From JAIXWP01 sp046309775 (lineage in GTDB: Bacteria; Bacteroidota; Bacteroidia; Flavobacteriales_D; Sanyastnellaceae), in contig JBKCOM010000105.1 of the NCBI GenBank assembly GCA_046309775.1, positions 1 to 11,121 on the forward strand: a stretch of DNA of 11,121 bases, read 5' to 3'. Every line of letters starts with the position of its first letter. Position 1 is the stretch's first letter. A program made the position numbers and the translations under genes. The notes beneath the pieces are model-generated. The model did no database searches, was not told where the DNA came from, and saw only the letters and a list, made by a program, of their open reading frames with translations. This document shows, piece after piece, positions 1 to 7,554 of this stretch.

Positions 1-1
1 C

Positions 2-772
2 TTACTCAACGGAAATCAAACAGGTAGCCTTTTAGTACATTATCAAATAAGTCAGCGCAAGAAAAGAAACTTATTGAAAGGCAATGAATATGTGGCCAAG
101 ACCATTGTGACCACTGATCTCATTGAAGATATCGCAAAGTCATTCAATATTCCGTGGTACGATACACTCACTGGTTTTAAGTATATCGCTGGAGTGATGC
201 GCGAGAAAGAAGGCAAGGAATTCTTTATTGGTGGCGGTGAAGAAAGCTATGGTTATCTCGTAGGAGAATTCGTACGCGACAAGGATGCCGTTTTATCATC
301 TGTGGTCATCGCTGAGATGGCGGCATACGCTTACGCTAATGGCACCAGTCTTTACGGCACGCTGATGGACATCTACGATCAATATGGATTGTATCACGAG
401 GAATTGGTGAGTATTACCATAAAAGGAATGGATGGTGTTGAAAAAATCAAATCCATGATGACCGAACTCCGTGCGAAGCCTCCTGTATCTCTCGGTGGAT
501 CTGAGGTGGTAGAAGTACGTGATATCGCGACTGCTATGCGCAAAGACATCAGAACTGGCAAAGAAACCAAGATGGACCTTCCGACATCCAACGTTCTGCA
601 ATTCGTTTTAGCAGATGGATCAAAAATTTCGGCTCGTCCAAGCGGTACCGAACCAAAAATCAAATTCTATTTCAGCATCAAAGAAGCCTTTGAAGGTAGA
701 GCAAACTACAAAGCACAAGTGGATCGCATTAAAAAGAGAATAGAGACAATCAGGGGCGAATTGGGAGTTTAG
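2..772 (+). CDS. Phosphoglucomutase/phosphomannomutase, C-terminal part (5' end outside window)
   Basis: This is the 3' part of an alpha-D-phosphohexomutase gene. The enzyme interconverts hexose 1-phosphate and 6-phosphate in the cytoplasm, supplying sugar nucleotides and glycogen metabolism. The frame is open from base 2 with no stop, so the TTG at 74 is internal and the gene enters from the left. 256 codons are visible. The sugar-binding loop GEESYGY (bases 236-256) and the C-terminal phosphate-binding loop RPSGTEPK (bases 635-658) are both intact. The N-terminal half, with the catalytic phosphoserine and metal-binding loop, lies outside. GEESYGY resembles the PGM2/PgcA-type phosphoglucomutases (usually about 550-600 aa), so roughly 300 residues are missing. 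Glucose versus mannose specificity cannot be decided from this part. A new promoter starts 27 bases after the stop, so it is probably the last gene of its transcript. Confidence 0.93.
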   Translation, partial: LLNGNQTGSLLVHYQISQRKKRNLLKGNEYVAKTIVTTDLIEDIAKSFNIPWYDTLTGFKYIAGVMREKEGKEFFIGGGEESYGYLVGEFVRDKDAVLSSVVIAEMAAYAYANGTSLYGTLMDIYDQYGLYHEELVSITIKGMDGVEKIKSMMTELRAKPPVSLGGSEVVEVRDIATAMRKDIRTGKETKMDLPTSNVLQFVLADGSKISARPSGTEPKIKFYFSIKEAFEGRANYKAQVDRIKKRIETIRGELGV

Positions 773-798
773 GATTCAAACCTTGGACGAGGTCAAGA

Positions 799-829
799 TT
801 TGACAATCAACTTATTATTCTTACTTTTG
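799..829 (+). promoter_or_regulatory. Bacteroidota-type promoter for the metal locus
   Basis: TTTG at 799-802 is followed, after 19 bases, by TACTTTTG at 822-829. This fits the Bacteroidota sigma-ABfr consensus, TTTG at -33 and TAnnTTTG at -7. The -7 element ends only five bases before the ATG at 835, so transcription would begin at or almost at the start codon and the message would be nearly leaderless. This assignment rests on sequence match alone. Confidence 0.65.
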
Positions 830-834
830 TATTG

Positions 835-1233
835 ATGAAGCGTTGGCTCGGAATAATCATAGTAGCATTGTATGGCCTCCTTTCCACGGGGCTACATGTC
901 CATATGCATTATTGCCATGGCAAGCTCAAGCACGTCGCCGTAGCTTCTCAGGCAGATGAGTGCTGCAAGGCTGACCACCAATGCGGTTCACTCGACGGCA
1001 TTCACGCATCCTGCTGTGATAATGAAAACATTACTTTCGAACTTGAATCAGACCATACCTCGGGTGCTTTCAAGAGTTTCGAATTTATTGCAATTGATAA
1101 TGTTGAGATTTTTAAATCACCAACAATTACGACAAGCATTGATGAGGATTCATTTGTTCCCTCTATTGAAAGCCGGCCCCCGCCCAATAGGCCCATATTT
1201 CTATTAAATCAAAGTCTCGTTTTTTACGCTTAG
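835..1233 (+). CDS. HYC_CC_PP family small exported Cys/His-rich protein
   Basis: A 132-residue protein matching the HYC_CC_PP family, named for its three conserved motifs. All three are present: HYC at residues 25-27 inside the His-rich run HVHMHYCH; CC at 43-44 and again at 60-61, with C50 and H48 close by; and the PPP run at 115-117 followed by the usual hydrophobic C-terminus. A hydrophobic segment at residues 5-20 acts as signal peptide or membrane anchor, so the Cys/His part probably faces the periplasm. The biochemical role of the family is not established. Six cysteines and many histidines next to an HMA protein and a TonB receptor suggest soft-metal binding (inference). ATG at 835 is chosen over the TTG just before it because the promoter leaves no room upstream. 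The next gene starts 64 bases after the stop. Confidence 0.8.
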   Translation: MKRWLGIIIVALYGLLSTGLHVHMHYCHGKLKHVAVASQADECCKADHQCGSLDGIHASCCDNENITFELESDHTSGAFKSFEFIAIDNVEIFKSPTITTSIDEDSFVPSIESRPPPNRPIFLLNQSLVFYA

Positions 1234-1235
1234 TC

Positions 1236-1287
1236 TTTTTTAGTGATCTCTATCATTGATAGAGCCATGTCTTTTTTCACTAAAAAA
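1236..1287 (+). repeat. Nested inverted repeat with a perfect 17-bp palindrome
   Basis: Outer arms TTTTTTAGTGA (1236-1246) and TCACTAAAAAA (1277-1287) are perfect 11-base reverse complements. Inside lies CTCTATCATTGATAGAG (1248-1264), a perfect palindrome around the central T at 1256. As RNA this could form a 7-bp hairpin with an ATT loop, enclosed by the A-U-rich outer stem. It fills the 64-base gap between the HYC_CC_PP and HMA genes. It could be an operator for a dimeric repressor, a partial terminator or attenuator, or a processing site. No T-run directly follows the 3' arm of the outer stem; a T6 run follows the inner hairpin by about seven bases, so a classical terminator is not a good fit. 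Confidence 0.7.
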
Positions 1288-1297
1288 AATAAGCATC

Positions 1298-1642
1298 ATG
1301 AAACATATTTCAATTTTAATATTAGGACTATTTATTAGTCTCACCTCTTTTTCACAAGATTCAAAAAAGCCAGTAACCATCACCCTCCGCGTTGAAGGAA
1401 TATGCGGCATGTGTGAGAAATCAATCGAATCTGCACTCGATGCCAAAGGTGTTGTTGCGGCAGATTACAACCTCGAAACCAACATTGCGACTGTTACTTA
1501 TAAGCCTTCGAAAATAAGCGAAGAGCAAATCCACAAACTCATCACCGCTAAAGGCTACGACACCGATAAGTACAAGGCTACTGATGAAGAGTACAGCAAG
1601 ACGCACGACTGCTGCAAATACCGCGAACAAGAAAAACATTAA
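1298..1642 (+). CDS. Exported heavy-metal-associated (HMA) domain protein
   Basis: A 114-residue protein with a signal peptide (hydrophobic residues 4-19, probable cleavage near Q20) and one HMA domain spanning about residues 25-92. The metal site is the CxxC pair C36 and C39 in GICGMC, in the loop after the first beta strand, as in CopZ/Atx1-like copper chaperones. The tail adds a second cluster, H103, C105 and C106, ending in H114, which ordinary CopZ proteins lack. The signal peptide places it in the periplasm, so it is unlikely to serve a cytosolic copper ATPase; handing metal to or from the adjacent receptor is a reasonable inference. The ATG at 1298 is preferred because the in-frame TTG at 1256 lies inside the palindrome and would bury the signal peptide. 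Its stop is two bases before the next gene, so the two are very probably co-transcribed. The metal is not determined by the sequence. Confidence 0.85.
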   Translation: MKHISILILGLFISLTSFSQDSKKPVTITLRVEGICGMCEKSIESALDAKGVVAADYNLETNIATVTYKPSKISEEQIHKLITAKGYDTDKYKATDEEYSKTHDCCKYREQEKH

Positions 1643-1644
1643 TC

Positions 1645-3903
1645 ATGAAAAAAATCATTCTTTTTACTGGAATGATCTTCATGAATGTCTTGTTGTTCGC
1701 CCAGCACGAAGAACACGATCATGAAGGTCATATTCATGGCGAAGTATACGGTCTCAATGAAAAAGGCCGTAAGGAAAGCCTTCCCGGAGCCATGGTGTTT
1801 TGGTTGAATACTACCAAAGGTGTTTTTACTGAACAGGATGGTAGATTTGAAATTGACTTAGAGGAAAATCAAAATCAGCTTGTTATTGCAATGGTAGGTT
1901 ACAAGCCGGATACTCTATTGATAACTGATCAAAAAGATATCGAAGTGACTTTGCAACCAACCAACGATTTGCGCACCATTCAAATCGTAGAAGAAATTGG
2001 AGCGACGATGCTCAATCTCAAAGATGCACAGCTATCGCAAGTGATGACCGAGAAGGAACTTTGCAAGGCAGCATGCTGCAACCTTTCGGAGAGCTTTGAA
2101 ACCAATGCGAGCATTGATGCATCATTCACCGACGCCATCACTGGTACAAGACAAATCAAAATGCTCGGCCTCGATGGTCGCTATACGCAAGTGATGTTTG
2201 ACAACATCCCCAGCGTTCGCGGCTTGGCTTCGATCTATGGGTTGAGCTACGTGCCCGGACCTTGGATAAGAGAAATCTCTATTTCAAAAGGCGTGGGAAG
2301 TGTCATTAGCGGTCATGAAAGCATTACCGGACAAATCAATGTAGCGCACAAAAACGCTCAGATGAAAGAACGCTTGTTTATCAATGCCTATGCGGGAAGT
2401 CAGGGCCGACTTGAATTCAATGCTGTGCTGCGCCAACCAGTAAATGAACATTGGAACAGCATGTTGCATATACATGGAGCGATGTCAGAACTTCGGTTTG
2501 ATATGAACAATGATGGATTCTTAGACAACCCGCTTTTTAGAAATGTAGTAGCACGTAATGAATGGTCGTACACTGGAGAGCACGGCGTGCGCGGCGAGTA
2601 CACATTGTCCTATCATCACTTACAAAACACAAGTGGGCAATTTGACTTCGACCCATCTGATGCTATTCGTGCGCAACTCTGGGGAGTAAACGTGACCACA
2701 GATCGTTATGAATTCAGTGGAAAAACGGGTTATGTTTTTGAAGAAAAAGACGGAATGAGCCTTGGGTCGCAGGTATCTGCATCTTATCATGACCAAAGAG
2801 GAAACTATGGAGAGCGCATCTATGATGGCCAACAATTGAACGCTCGAGCCAATTTACTTTTTGCTTCTGAATATTCCGAAAAAATAAAACAAACCAGCGG
2901 TGTGAGCTTTGCTTTAGATGATTATACCGAAGTGCTAGACAGCAGCGATTTTTCAAGAACCGAACAAACATTCGGTGTATTCAGTGAACACACCTTCACC
3001 CCAAGCCCAAGCTGGTCTATCATTGCAGGAATTCGCGGTGATCATCACAACACCTATGGATTCTTCGTTACACCAAGACTGCACGCGCGATATAGCATCA
3101 ACGACAATACGACGGTAAAACTTGCTGCGGGCATGGGTTATCGTTCGCCAAATTTGTTGATGGATAATGTGGGTTTGTTTGCTAGCAACCGAAGCATTCA
3201 AATTCAAACATCAGATGTCGGAGCGCCCTACGGGATGAAAATGGAAGAAGCGATTAATCTAGGTCTTGTATTTACCAGAAAATTCAAAATCTTCCATAGA
3301 GACGCGACGCTTGCTATTGATTTGTACCGTACTGATTTTAGAGAACAAATAGTCGTAGATTGGGAAACTCCCACCGTCATTAAATTCTATCAATTAGACG
3401 GCCCTTCATTCTCCAATAGTGCTCAAGTAGAAATGCAGTGGAGTCCTATTCGAAGATTGCAAATGCGTATGGCGTATCGCTGGCTGGAGGCAAAGACACA
3501 ATATGGAGAGCAATTGCTCTTACGCCCGCTCATCGCACAACATAGAGCATTCACGAATTTCGAATACAGCACCAAAGAAAAAGACAATGGAGCGAAATGG
3601 ATGTTTGATTTGACCGTAAGATGGCTTGGAGAACAGCGCTTGCCTAACACCGCGAGCAATCCGCACCCATATCATTTGCACCCAAGAAGTGATGATTTTT
3701 TCATTATCAATGCCCAAGTCTCAAAGCATTTCAACAGTAATTTTGAGGTTTATGTTGGAGGTGAAAACCTAGGGAATTTCATGCAAATGAGTCCCATCAT
3801 TGCTCCTGAAAACCCTCAGTCGCCCTATTTTGACGCAAGTTTGATATGGGGACCTGTATTTGGCCGCATGGGATATATTGGTTTGCGTTGGCGAATTGGC
3901 TGA
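1645..3903 (+). CDS. TonB-dependent outer-membrane receptor, probably metal-related
   Basis: A 752-residue outer-membrane receptor that would import a ligand using TonB/ExbBD energy. In order: a signal peptide (residues 1-19); a short His-rich mature N-terminus (H21, H24, H26, H29 and H31 in QHEEHDHEGHIHG); a carboxypeptidase-regulatory-like beta domain (about 30-105) with the SLPGAMVF and TEQDGRFEI strands and an MVGYKPD turn; a plug domain (about 115-240) with ITGTRQIKMLGLDG; and a beta-barrel ending in an aromatic-rich strand, GYIGLRWRIG. The plug starts with a Cys cluster, C140, C144 and C145, in KELCKAACCNLSESF. This version of the plug, the His-rich start and the HMA neighbour suggest a metal or metal-complex ligand (inference); ligand identity cannot be read from sequence. 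No sequence that can be confidently called a TonB box was found. It begins two bases after the HMA gene stop, and no terminator is evident after it. Confidence 0.88.
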   Translation: MKKIILFTGMIFMNVLLFAQHEEHDHEGHIHGEVYGLNEKGRKESLPGAMVFWLNTTKGVFTEQDGRFEIDLEENQNQLVIAMVGYKPDTLLITDQKDIEVTLQPTNDLRTIQIVEEIGATMLNLKDAQLSQVMTEKELCKAACCNLSESFETNASIDASFTDAITGTRQIKMLGLDGRYTQVMFDNIPSVRGLASIYGLSYVPGPWIREISISKGVGSVISGHESITGQINVAHKNAQMKERLFINAYAGSQGRLEFNAVLRQPVNEHWNSMLHIHGAMSELRFDMNNDGFLDNPLFRNVVARNEWSYTGEHGVRGEYTLSYHHLQNTSGQFDFDPSDAIRAQLWGVNVTTDRYEFSGKTGYVFEEKDGMSLGSQVSASYHDQRGNYGERIYDGQQLNARANLLFASEYSEKIKQTSGVSFALDDYTEVLDSSDFSRTEQTFGVFSEHTFTPSPSWSIIAGIRGDHHNTYGFFVTPRLHARYSINDNTTVKLAAGMGYRSPNLLMDNVGLFASNRSIQIQTSDVGAPYGMKMEEAINLGLVFTRKFKIFHRDATLAIDLYRTDFREQIVVDWETPTVIKFYQLDGPSFSNSAQVEMQWSPIRRLQMRMAYRWLEAKTQYGEQLLLRPLIAQHRAFTNFEYSTKEKDNGAKWMFDLTVRWLGEQRLPNTASNPHPYHLHPRSDDFFIINAQVSKHFNSNFEVYVGGENLGNFMQMSPIIAPENPQSPYFDASLIWGPVFGRMGYIGLRWRIG

Positions 3904-3921
3904 TAGCGGGCGCTCGTCGCT

Positions 3922-3929
3922 TATATTTG
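3922..3929 (+). promoter_or_regulatory. -7 promoter element before the carboxylase gene
   Basis: TATATTTG matches the Bacteroidota -7 consensus TAnnTTTG exactly and ends 23 bases before the ATG at 3953, giving a short leader. The -33 element is less clear: the nearest TTG, at 3896-3898, lies 23 bases upstream, more than the usual spacing of about 19. It sits just after the receptor stop codon and so would start a new transcript. Confidence 0.5.
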
Positions 3930-3952
3930 CCTCCAATTCATTAAAAACCATT

Positions 3953-5494
3953 ATGTCAGATAAGATTAGTCGTTTGGAGAATTTGATGGCCGAGGCGCAG
4001 CTCGGAGGTGGTCAAAAACGGATAGACGCCCAGCACAAGAAAGGCAAGTTGACAGCGCGCGAGCGCATTCACTTTCTACTCGACGAAGGCAGCTTCGAAG
4101 AGTTGGGTATGCTTGTGACGCATCGATCGACCAATTTTGGTTTGGACAAAGAAGTATATCTCGGTGATGGCGTGGTGACAGGCTATGGAACCATTCAAGG
4201 CCGTTTGGTATATGTATTCTCTCAAGACTTCACCGTAATGGGCGGCTCGCTTGCGGAAGCCCATGCAGAGAAGATTTGTCGCGTAATGGATCTTGCGATG
4301 AAAAATGGCGCACCTGTGATTGGCCTCAATGACAGCGGTGGAGCACGCATTCAAGAAGGCGTCGTTTCACTCGGCGGTTATGCTGATATTTTTTATAGAA
4401 ATGTGCAAGCCAGCGGTGTAGTGCCACAAATCTCAGCCATTATGGGTCCTTGCGCTGGTGGTGCTGTATATAGCCCCGCCCTCACAGATTTTATTCTGAT
4501 GGTTGAAAATACCAGCTACATGTTTGTGACCGGTCCTAACGTGGTGAAGACTGTAACTCACGAAGAGGTGACCAGTGAAGAACTCGGAGGAGCAAGCACA
4601 CACAGCACAAAAAGCGGTGTGACACACCTTACCGCTGAGAATGATATTGCCGCAATCCAAAAGATTAAAAATCTACTCTCATACATGCCTTCCAATTGTG
4701 AAGAGCAACCTCCTATGTTGGAATACAACGGTGGCGATGAAAGCAGACCTGCATTAAACAATATCATCCCTGACAATCCCAACCAACCCTATGACATGCA
4801 CGAAGTGATTCAGCATGTGATAGATGAAAACTCTTGGTTTGAAATACATAAAGACTACGCTGAAAATATCATCGTAGGATTTGCTCGGTTAGCGGGACGC
4901 AGCATTGGTATCGTTGCCAATCAGCCTGCATTCCTCGCAGGAGTATTAGATATAAAATCAAGCAATAAAGCCGCACGCTTCGTTCGCTTCTGCGACGCAT
5001 TCAATATTCCTCTTCTTGTATTCGAAGATGTTCCCGGGTTCTTGCCTGGTACCGATCAAGAGTGGAATGGCATCATTTCTAACGGAGCAAAATTACTATA
5101 TGCCTTCAGCGAAGCCACGGTGCCACGCGTTACAGTGATCACACGCAAAGCCTACGGCGGCGCGTATGACGTGATGAACTCCAAGCACATTGGCGCCGAC
5201 ATGAACTACGCTTGGCCAAGTGCAGAAATTGCGGTGATGGGTGCAAAAGGAGCAGCAGAAATTATTTTCAAAAAAGAAATTTCTGAAGCAGCAGATGCCA
5301 CTGCTAAGTGGAAAGAAAAAGAAGCAGAATATGCTGAGAAGTTTGCAAACCCATATAGCGCGGCAGAAAGAGGTTATGTAGACGAAGTCATTATGCCTGC
5401 GCAAACAAGAGAAAAATTAATCAGAGCATTCAAAATGCTTGAAAATAAAGCGGAGAAGGCACCGAAGAAGAAACACTCCAACATGCCTCTCTAA
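3953..5494 (+). CDS. pccB: Acyl-CoA carboxylase carboxyltransferase (beta) subunit, propionyl-CoA type
   Basis: A 513-residue carboxyltransferase subunit, the usual length for this family. It moves the carboxyl group from carboxybiotin to an acyl-CoA, most likely making methylmalonyl-CoA from propionyl-CoA in the cytoplasm. Two crotonase-fold halves are seen. The N half has GGSLAEAHAEKI (97-108), NDSGGARIQEG (126-136) and GPCAGGAVYSPALTDF (165-180), supplying the first oxyanion hole. The C half has FEDVPGFLPG (357-366) and RKAYGGAYDVM (398-408), supplying the second. The C-terminus ends in KKHSNMPL, like other PccB proteins. The frame stays open further upstream, but ATG at 3953 gives the canonical MSDKISRLE start just after a good promoter element. 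No biotin carboxylase or biotin-carrier gene is in the window, so its partner is encoded elsewhere. Methylmalonyl-, acetyl- or mixed acyl-CoA specificity cannot be excluded. Confidence 0.93.
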   Translation: MSDKISRLENLMAEAQLGGGQKRIDAQHKKGKLTARERIHFLLDEGSFEELGMLVTHRSTNFGLDKEVYLGDGVVTGYGTIQGRLVYVFSQDFTVMGGSLAEAHAEKICRVMDLAMKNGAPVIGLNDSGGARIQEGVVSLGGYADIFYRNVQASGVVPQISAIMGPCAGGAVYSPALTDFILMVENTSYMFVTGPNVVKTVTHEEVTSEELGGASTHSTKSGVTHLTAENDIAAIQKIKNLLSYMPSNCEEQPPMLEYNGGDESRPALNNIIPDNPNQPYDMHEVIQHVIDENSWFEIHKDYAENIIVGFARLAGRSIGIVANQPAFLAGVLDIKSSNKAARFVRFCDAFNIPLLVFEDVPGFLPGTDQEWNGIISNGAKLLYAFSEATVPRVTVITRKAYGGAYDVMNSKHIGADMNYAWPSAEIAVMGAKGAAEIIFKKEISEAADATAKWKEKEAEYAEKFANPYSAAERGYVDEVIMPAQTREKLIRAFKMLENKAEKAPKKKHSNMPL

Positions 5495-5504
5495 AAACAA
5501 CCAT

Positions 5505-6374
5505 ATGCTTCGATCAATGACAGGATTCGGGAAAGCCGAATCGACCATAGGAACAAAGAAATTCACTGTTGAATTGCGTTCTTTGAATAGCAAACAGCTC
5601 GACTTGAATTTGCGCATTCCTAATTTGTACAGAGAAAAAGAACTCGAGTTAAGAGGATGGCTCAGCGAAAATGTACTTCGCGGCAAAGCTGATCTACTCA
5701 TCTATTACGAAAGCATCGAAGCAGAAAAGCGCACTGCTATCAATACAGCGCTGCTAGAGAGTTATTACAACGATCTCAAGCAATTTGGCGATAAAGTAGG
5801 CATGACGAATGCTGACTATTTGAATGCGTTGATGCGCATTCCAGACATCATGAAGCCCGAATCGCAAGAGTTGGATGAGGAAGAATGGAAGGCAGTGATG
5901 AACCTTGTGAAGGATGCTTATAAAAAATTTGATCACTACCGCACTACAGAAGGTGCAAAATTGGAAGACGACTTTCGCAAACGCGTAGCACTCATCCTTG
6001 ATGCACGCGATGCGCTGGAAGCACCCATTGCAGCGCGCACAGAAAAAATCAAAGAGCGCATCAAAAGCAATCTTTCAGAATTCATTCCATTGGATAAAAT
6101 TGATCCCAATCGCTTCGAGCAGGAATTGATCTACTATTTGGAGCGCCTTGACGTTACCGAAGAATATCAGCGCCTCACCACCAACTGCGAGCACTTTATT
6201 GATGAATTGAAAGAGGATTCACAAGGGAAAAAACTCGGATTCATTTCACAAGAAATAGGCAGAGAAATCAATACTATTGGCAGTAAAGCAAACGATAGCG
6301 ATATGCAGAAGATTGTAGTTCGTATGAAAGACGAACTTGAAAAAATCAAAGAGCAAATTAACAACGTGCTCTAA
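5505..6374 (+). CDS. yicC: YicC/YloC-family endoribonuclease
   Basis: A 289-residue protein matching the YicC/YloC family, which is about 290 residues. The N-terminal domain starts with the family signature MLRSMTGFGKAE, followed by VELRSLNSKQLDLNLR. The C-terminal DUF1732 domain ends with GREINTIGSKANDSDMQ, then VVRMKDELEKIKEQINNV, the most conserved part of the family. E. coli YicC and Bacillus YloC have been shown to act in RNA cleavage or decay; this protein should be a cytoplasmic RNase by homology. ATG at 5505 is chosen because the signature begins there; the frame extends upstream into the end of the carboxylase gene but codes nothing typical. It lies 10 bases after that gene and 20 bases before gmk, consistent with co-transcription. 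Confidence 0.92.
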   Translation: MLRSMTGFGKAESTIGTKKFTVELRSLNSKQLDLNLRIPNLYREKELELRGWLSENVLRGKADLLIYYESIEAEKRTAINTALLESYYNDLKQFGDKVGMTNADYLNALMRIPDIMKPESQELDEEEWKAVMNLVKDAYKKFDHYRTTEGAKLEDDFRKRVALILDARDALEAPIAARTEKIKERIKSNLSEFIPLDKIDPNRFEQELIYYLERLDVTEEYQRLTTNCEHFIDELKEDSQGKKLGFISQEIGREINTIGSKANDSDMQKIVVRMKDELEKIKEQINNVL

Positions 6375-6383
6375 GATTTTATC

Positions 6384-6391
6384 TATTTTCG
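6384..6391 (+). promoter_or_regulatory. Possible -7 element before gmk
   Basis: TATTTTCG differs by one base from the TAnnTTTG consensus and ends three bases before the gmk ATG, a layout common in Bacteroidota. No convincing -33 TTTG is found at the expected distance, so it may be only an internal booster, or chance. Confidence 0.35.
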
Positions 6392-6394
6392 CGC

Positions 6395-6973
6395 ATGGAA
6401 CTTAAAAAAGGGAAGGCCATTATCTTTTCAGCTCCCAGCGGCGCGGGGAAAACTACAATTGTGCGCCATCTTTTGAGTATTCCATCATTACGCCTATCCT
6501 TTTCAGTATCTGCAACCAGCAGGCCCAAACGTGGAAAGGAAGAAGACGGAAAAGATTATTACTTCCTTTCTGCATCTGATTTTCAGGCCCGCGTCAAAAA
6601 CGGAGATTTTCTTGAATGGGAAGAAGTATACACCGATCAATATTACGGTACCTTAAAGAGCGAAATACACCGCATCTGGGAAAGTGGTTACAACGTGATC
6701 TTTGATGTTGATGTAGTAGGTGGATTGAATTTGAAAAAGATTTTCGGGGAAAATGCCCTAGCGATTTTTGTACAACCACCCAGCATCGAGGTTTTAAATT
6801 TCAGATTGAGAAATCGATCCACCGAAACACCCGAGAAGATTGCGATGCGTATAGAAAAAGCTGCACACGAAATGCAATTTGCTCCTCAATTCGACTTCAT
6901 CTTAATCAATGATAAGTTAGAAGAAGCTTTGCAACAAGCGGAAGCTAAGGTGTCTGAATTTGTTCAGTCATGA
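6395..6973 (+). CDS. gmk: Guanylate kinase
   Basis: A 192-residue guanylate kinase, which phosphorylates GMP to GDP with ATP in the cytoplasm as an essential step of purine nucleotide salvage and synthesis. The P-loop SAPSGAGKTT covers residues 12-21. The GMP-binding region follows as SATSRPKRGKEEDGKDYYF (39-57), with R43, R46 and Y55-Y56 in the expected places, then FLEWEEVYTDQYYGT (72-86). FDVDVVGG (103-110) replaces the usual D-D-x-Q-G strand, as is common in Bacteroidota. The lid region has LRNRSTETPEKIAMRI (138-153). The length is slightly short compared with the usual 200-207. The last codon and stop overlap the nadD start as ATGA, indicating translational coupling. Confidence 0.96.
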   Translation: MELKKGKAIIFSAPSGAGKTTIVRHLLSIPSLRLSFSVSATSRPKRGKEEDGKDYYFLSASDFQARVKNGDFLEWEEVYTDQYYGTLKSEIHRIWESGYNVIFDVDVVGGLNLKKIFGENALAIFVQPPSIEVLNFRLRNRSTETPEKIAMRIEKAAHEMQFAPQFDFILINDKLEEALQQAEAKVSEFVQS

Positions 6974-7554
6974 AAAAAATCGGACTCTACTTCGGCTCCT
7001 TCAACCCTATCCACCTCGGACATTTAATAATCACAGATTACTTCGTTCATGCAGGTATATTCGACGAAGTGCGACTCGTAGTGAGTCCGCATAATCCCTT
7101 GAAAAATATTGAAGATTTGGCACCTGAAGCTGACCGCGCCGCCATGTGCAGTTTGGCTGTCTCTGGATTAAAAAATGTGAGCGTCTCCACCATCGAGTTC
7201 GATTTACCCAAGCCTTCCTATACCATCACTACGCTGCAGGCATTTCAAGAAAAAGAACCTGATTCTCAGTTTTCGCTCATCATTGGTGAAGACAGTTTGA
7301 TTCACTTCGAGCGCTGGAAAGACTACGACAAAATACTTTCAGACTATGAGGTATTTGTTTTCCCAAGAGTAATTGCTGAAGCAGACCAAATGAACGTTCG
7401 GTCTAAAAATTACCCTGTGAAACTTGTCAATGCTCCCATCATTGAAATATCATCTACCTTCATCCGCTCACGAATCAAAGAAAGTGGCGATGTGCGCTTC
7501 TATGTGACAGAAGATGTGAGAAATTATCTTGAAAAATCAAGACTCTACAAGTAA
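6970..7554 (+). CDS. nadD: Nicotinate-nucleotide adenylyltransferase
   Basis: A 194-residue NadD, which joins nicotinate mononucleotide and ATP to give deamido-NAD in NAD biosynthesis in the cytoplasm. The nucleotidyltransferase signature GSFNPIHLGH (9-18) holds the two catalytic histidines H15 and H18. The nicotinate-site motif SPHNPLK (39-45), the PSYTITTL strand (82-89), IIGEDSL (104-110) with W116, and the C-terminal ISSTFIRSRI motif (160-169) are all present and in order. The length is typical. The start overlaps the gmk stop by four bases (ATGA), so translation is probably coupled. The order yicC-gmk-nadD recurs in Bacteroidota, which supports the call. Confidence 0.96.
   Translation: MKKIGLYFGSFNPIHLGHLIITDYFVHAGIFDEVRLVVSPHNPLKNIEDLAPEADRAAMCSLAVSGLKNVSVSTIEFDLPKPSYTITTLQAFQEKEPDSQFSLIIGEDSLIHFERWKDYDKILSDYEVFVFPRVIAEADQMNVRSKNYPVKLVNAPIIEISSTFIRSRIKESGDVRFYVTEDVRNYLEKSRLYK

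Noticed and set aside
773..800. Possible terminator after the phosphoglucomutase gene
   Set aside because: Only a four-base inverted match (CTTG/CAAG) is present, with no T-run.
3860..3952. Upstream extension of the carboxylase frame, 31 codons
   Set aside because: It overlaps the end of the receptor gene and the promoter element at 3922-3929, and the family N-terminus begins at the ATG at 3953.
5439..5504. Upstream extension of the yicC frame, 22 codons rich in Arg and Lys
   Set aside because: It lies within the end of the carboxylase gene, and the YicC signature starts exactly at ATG 5505.
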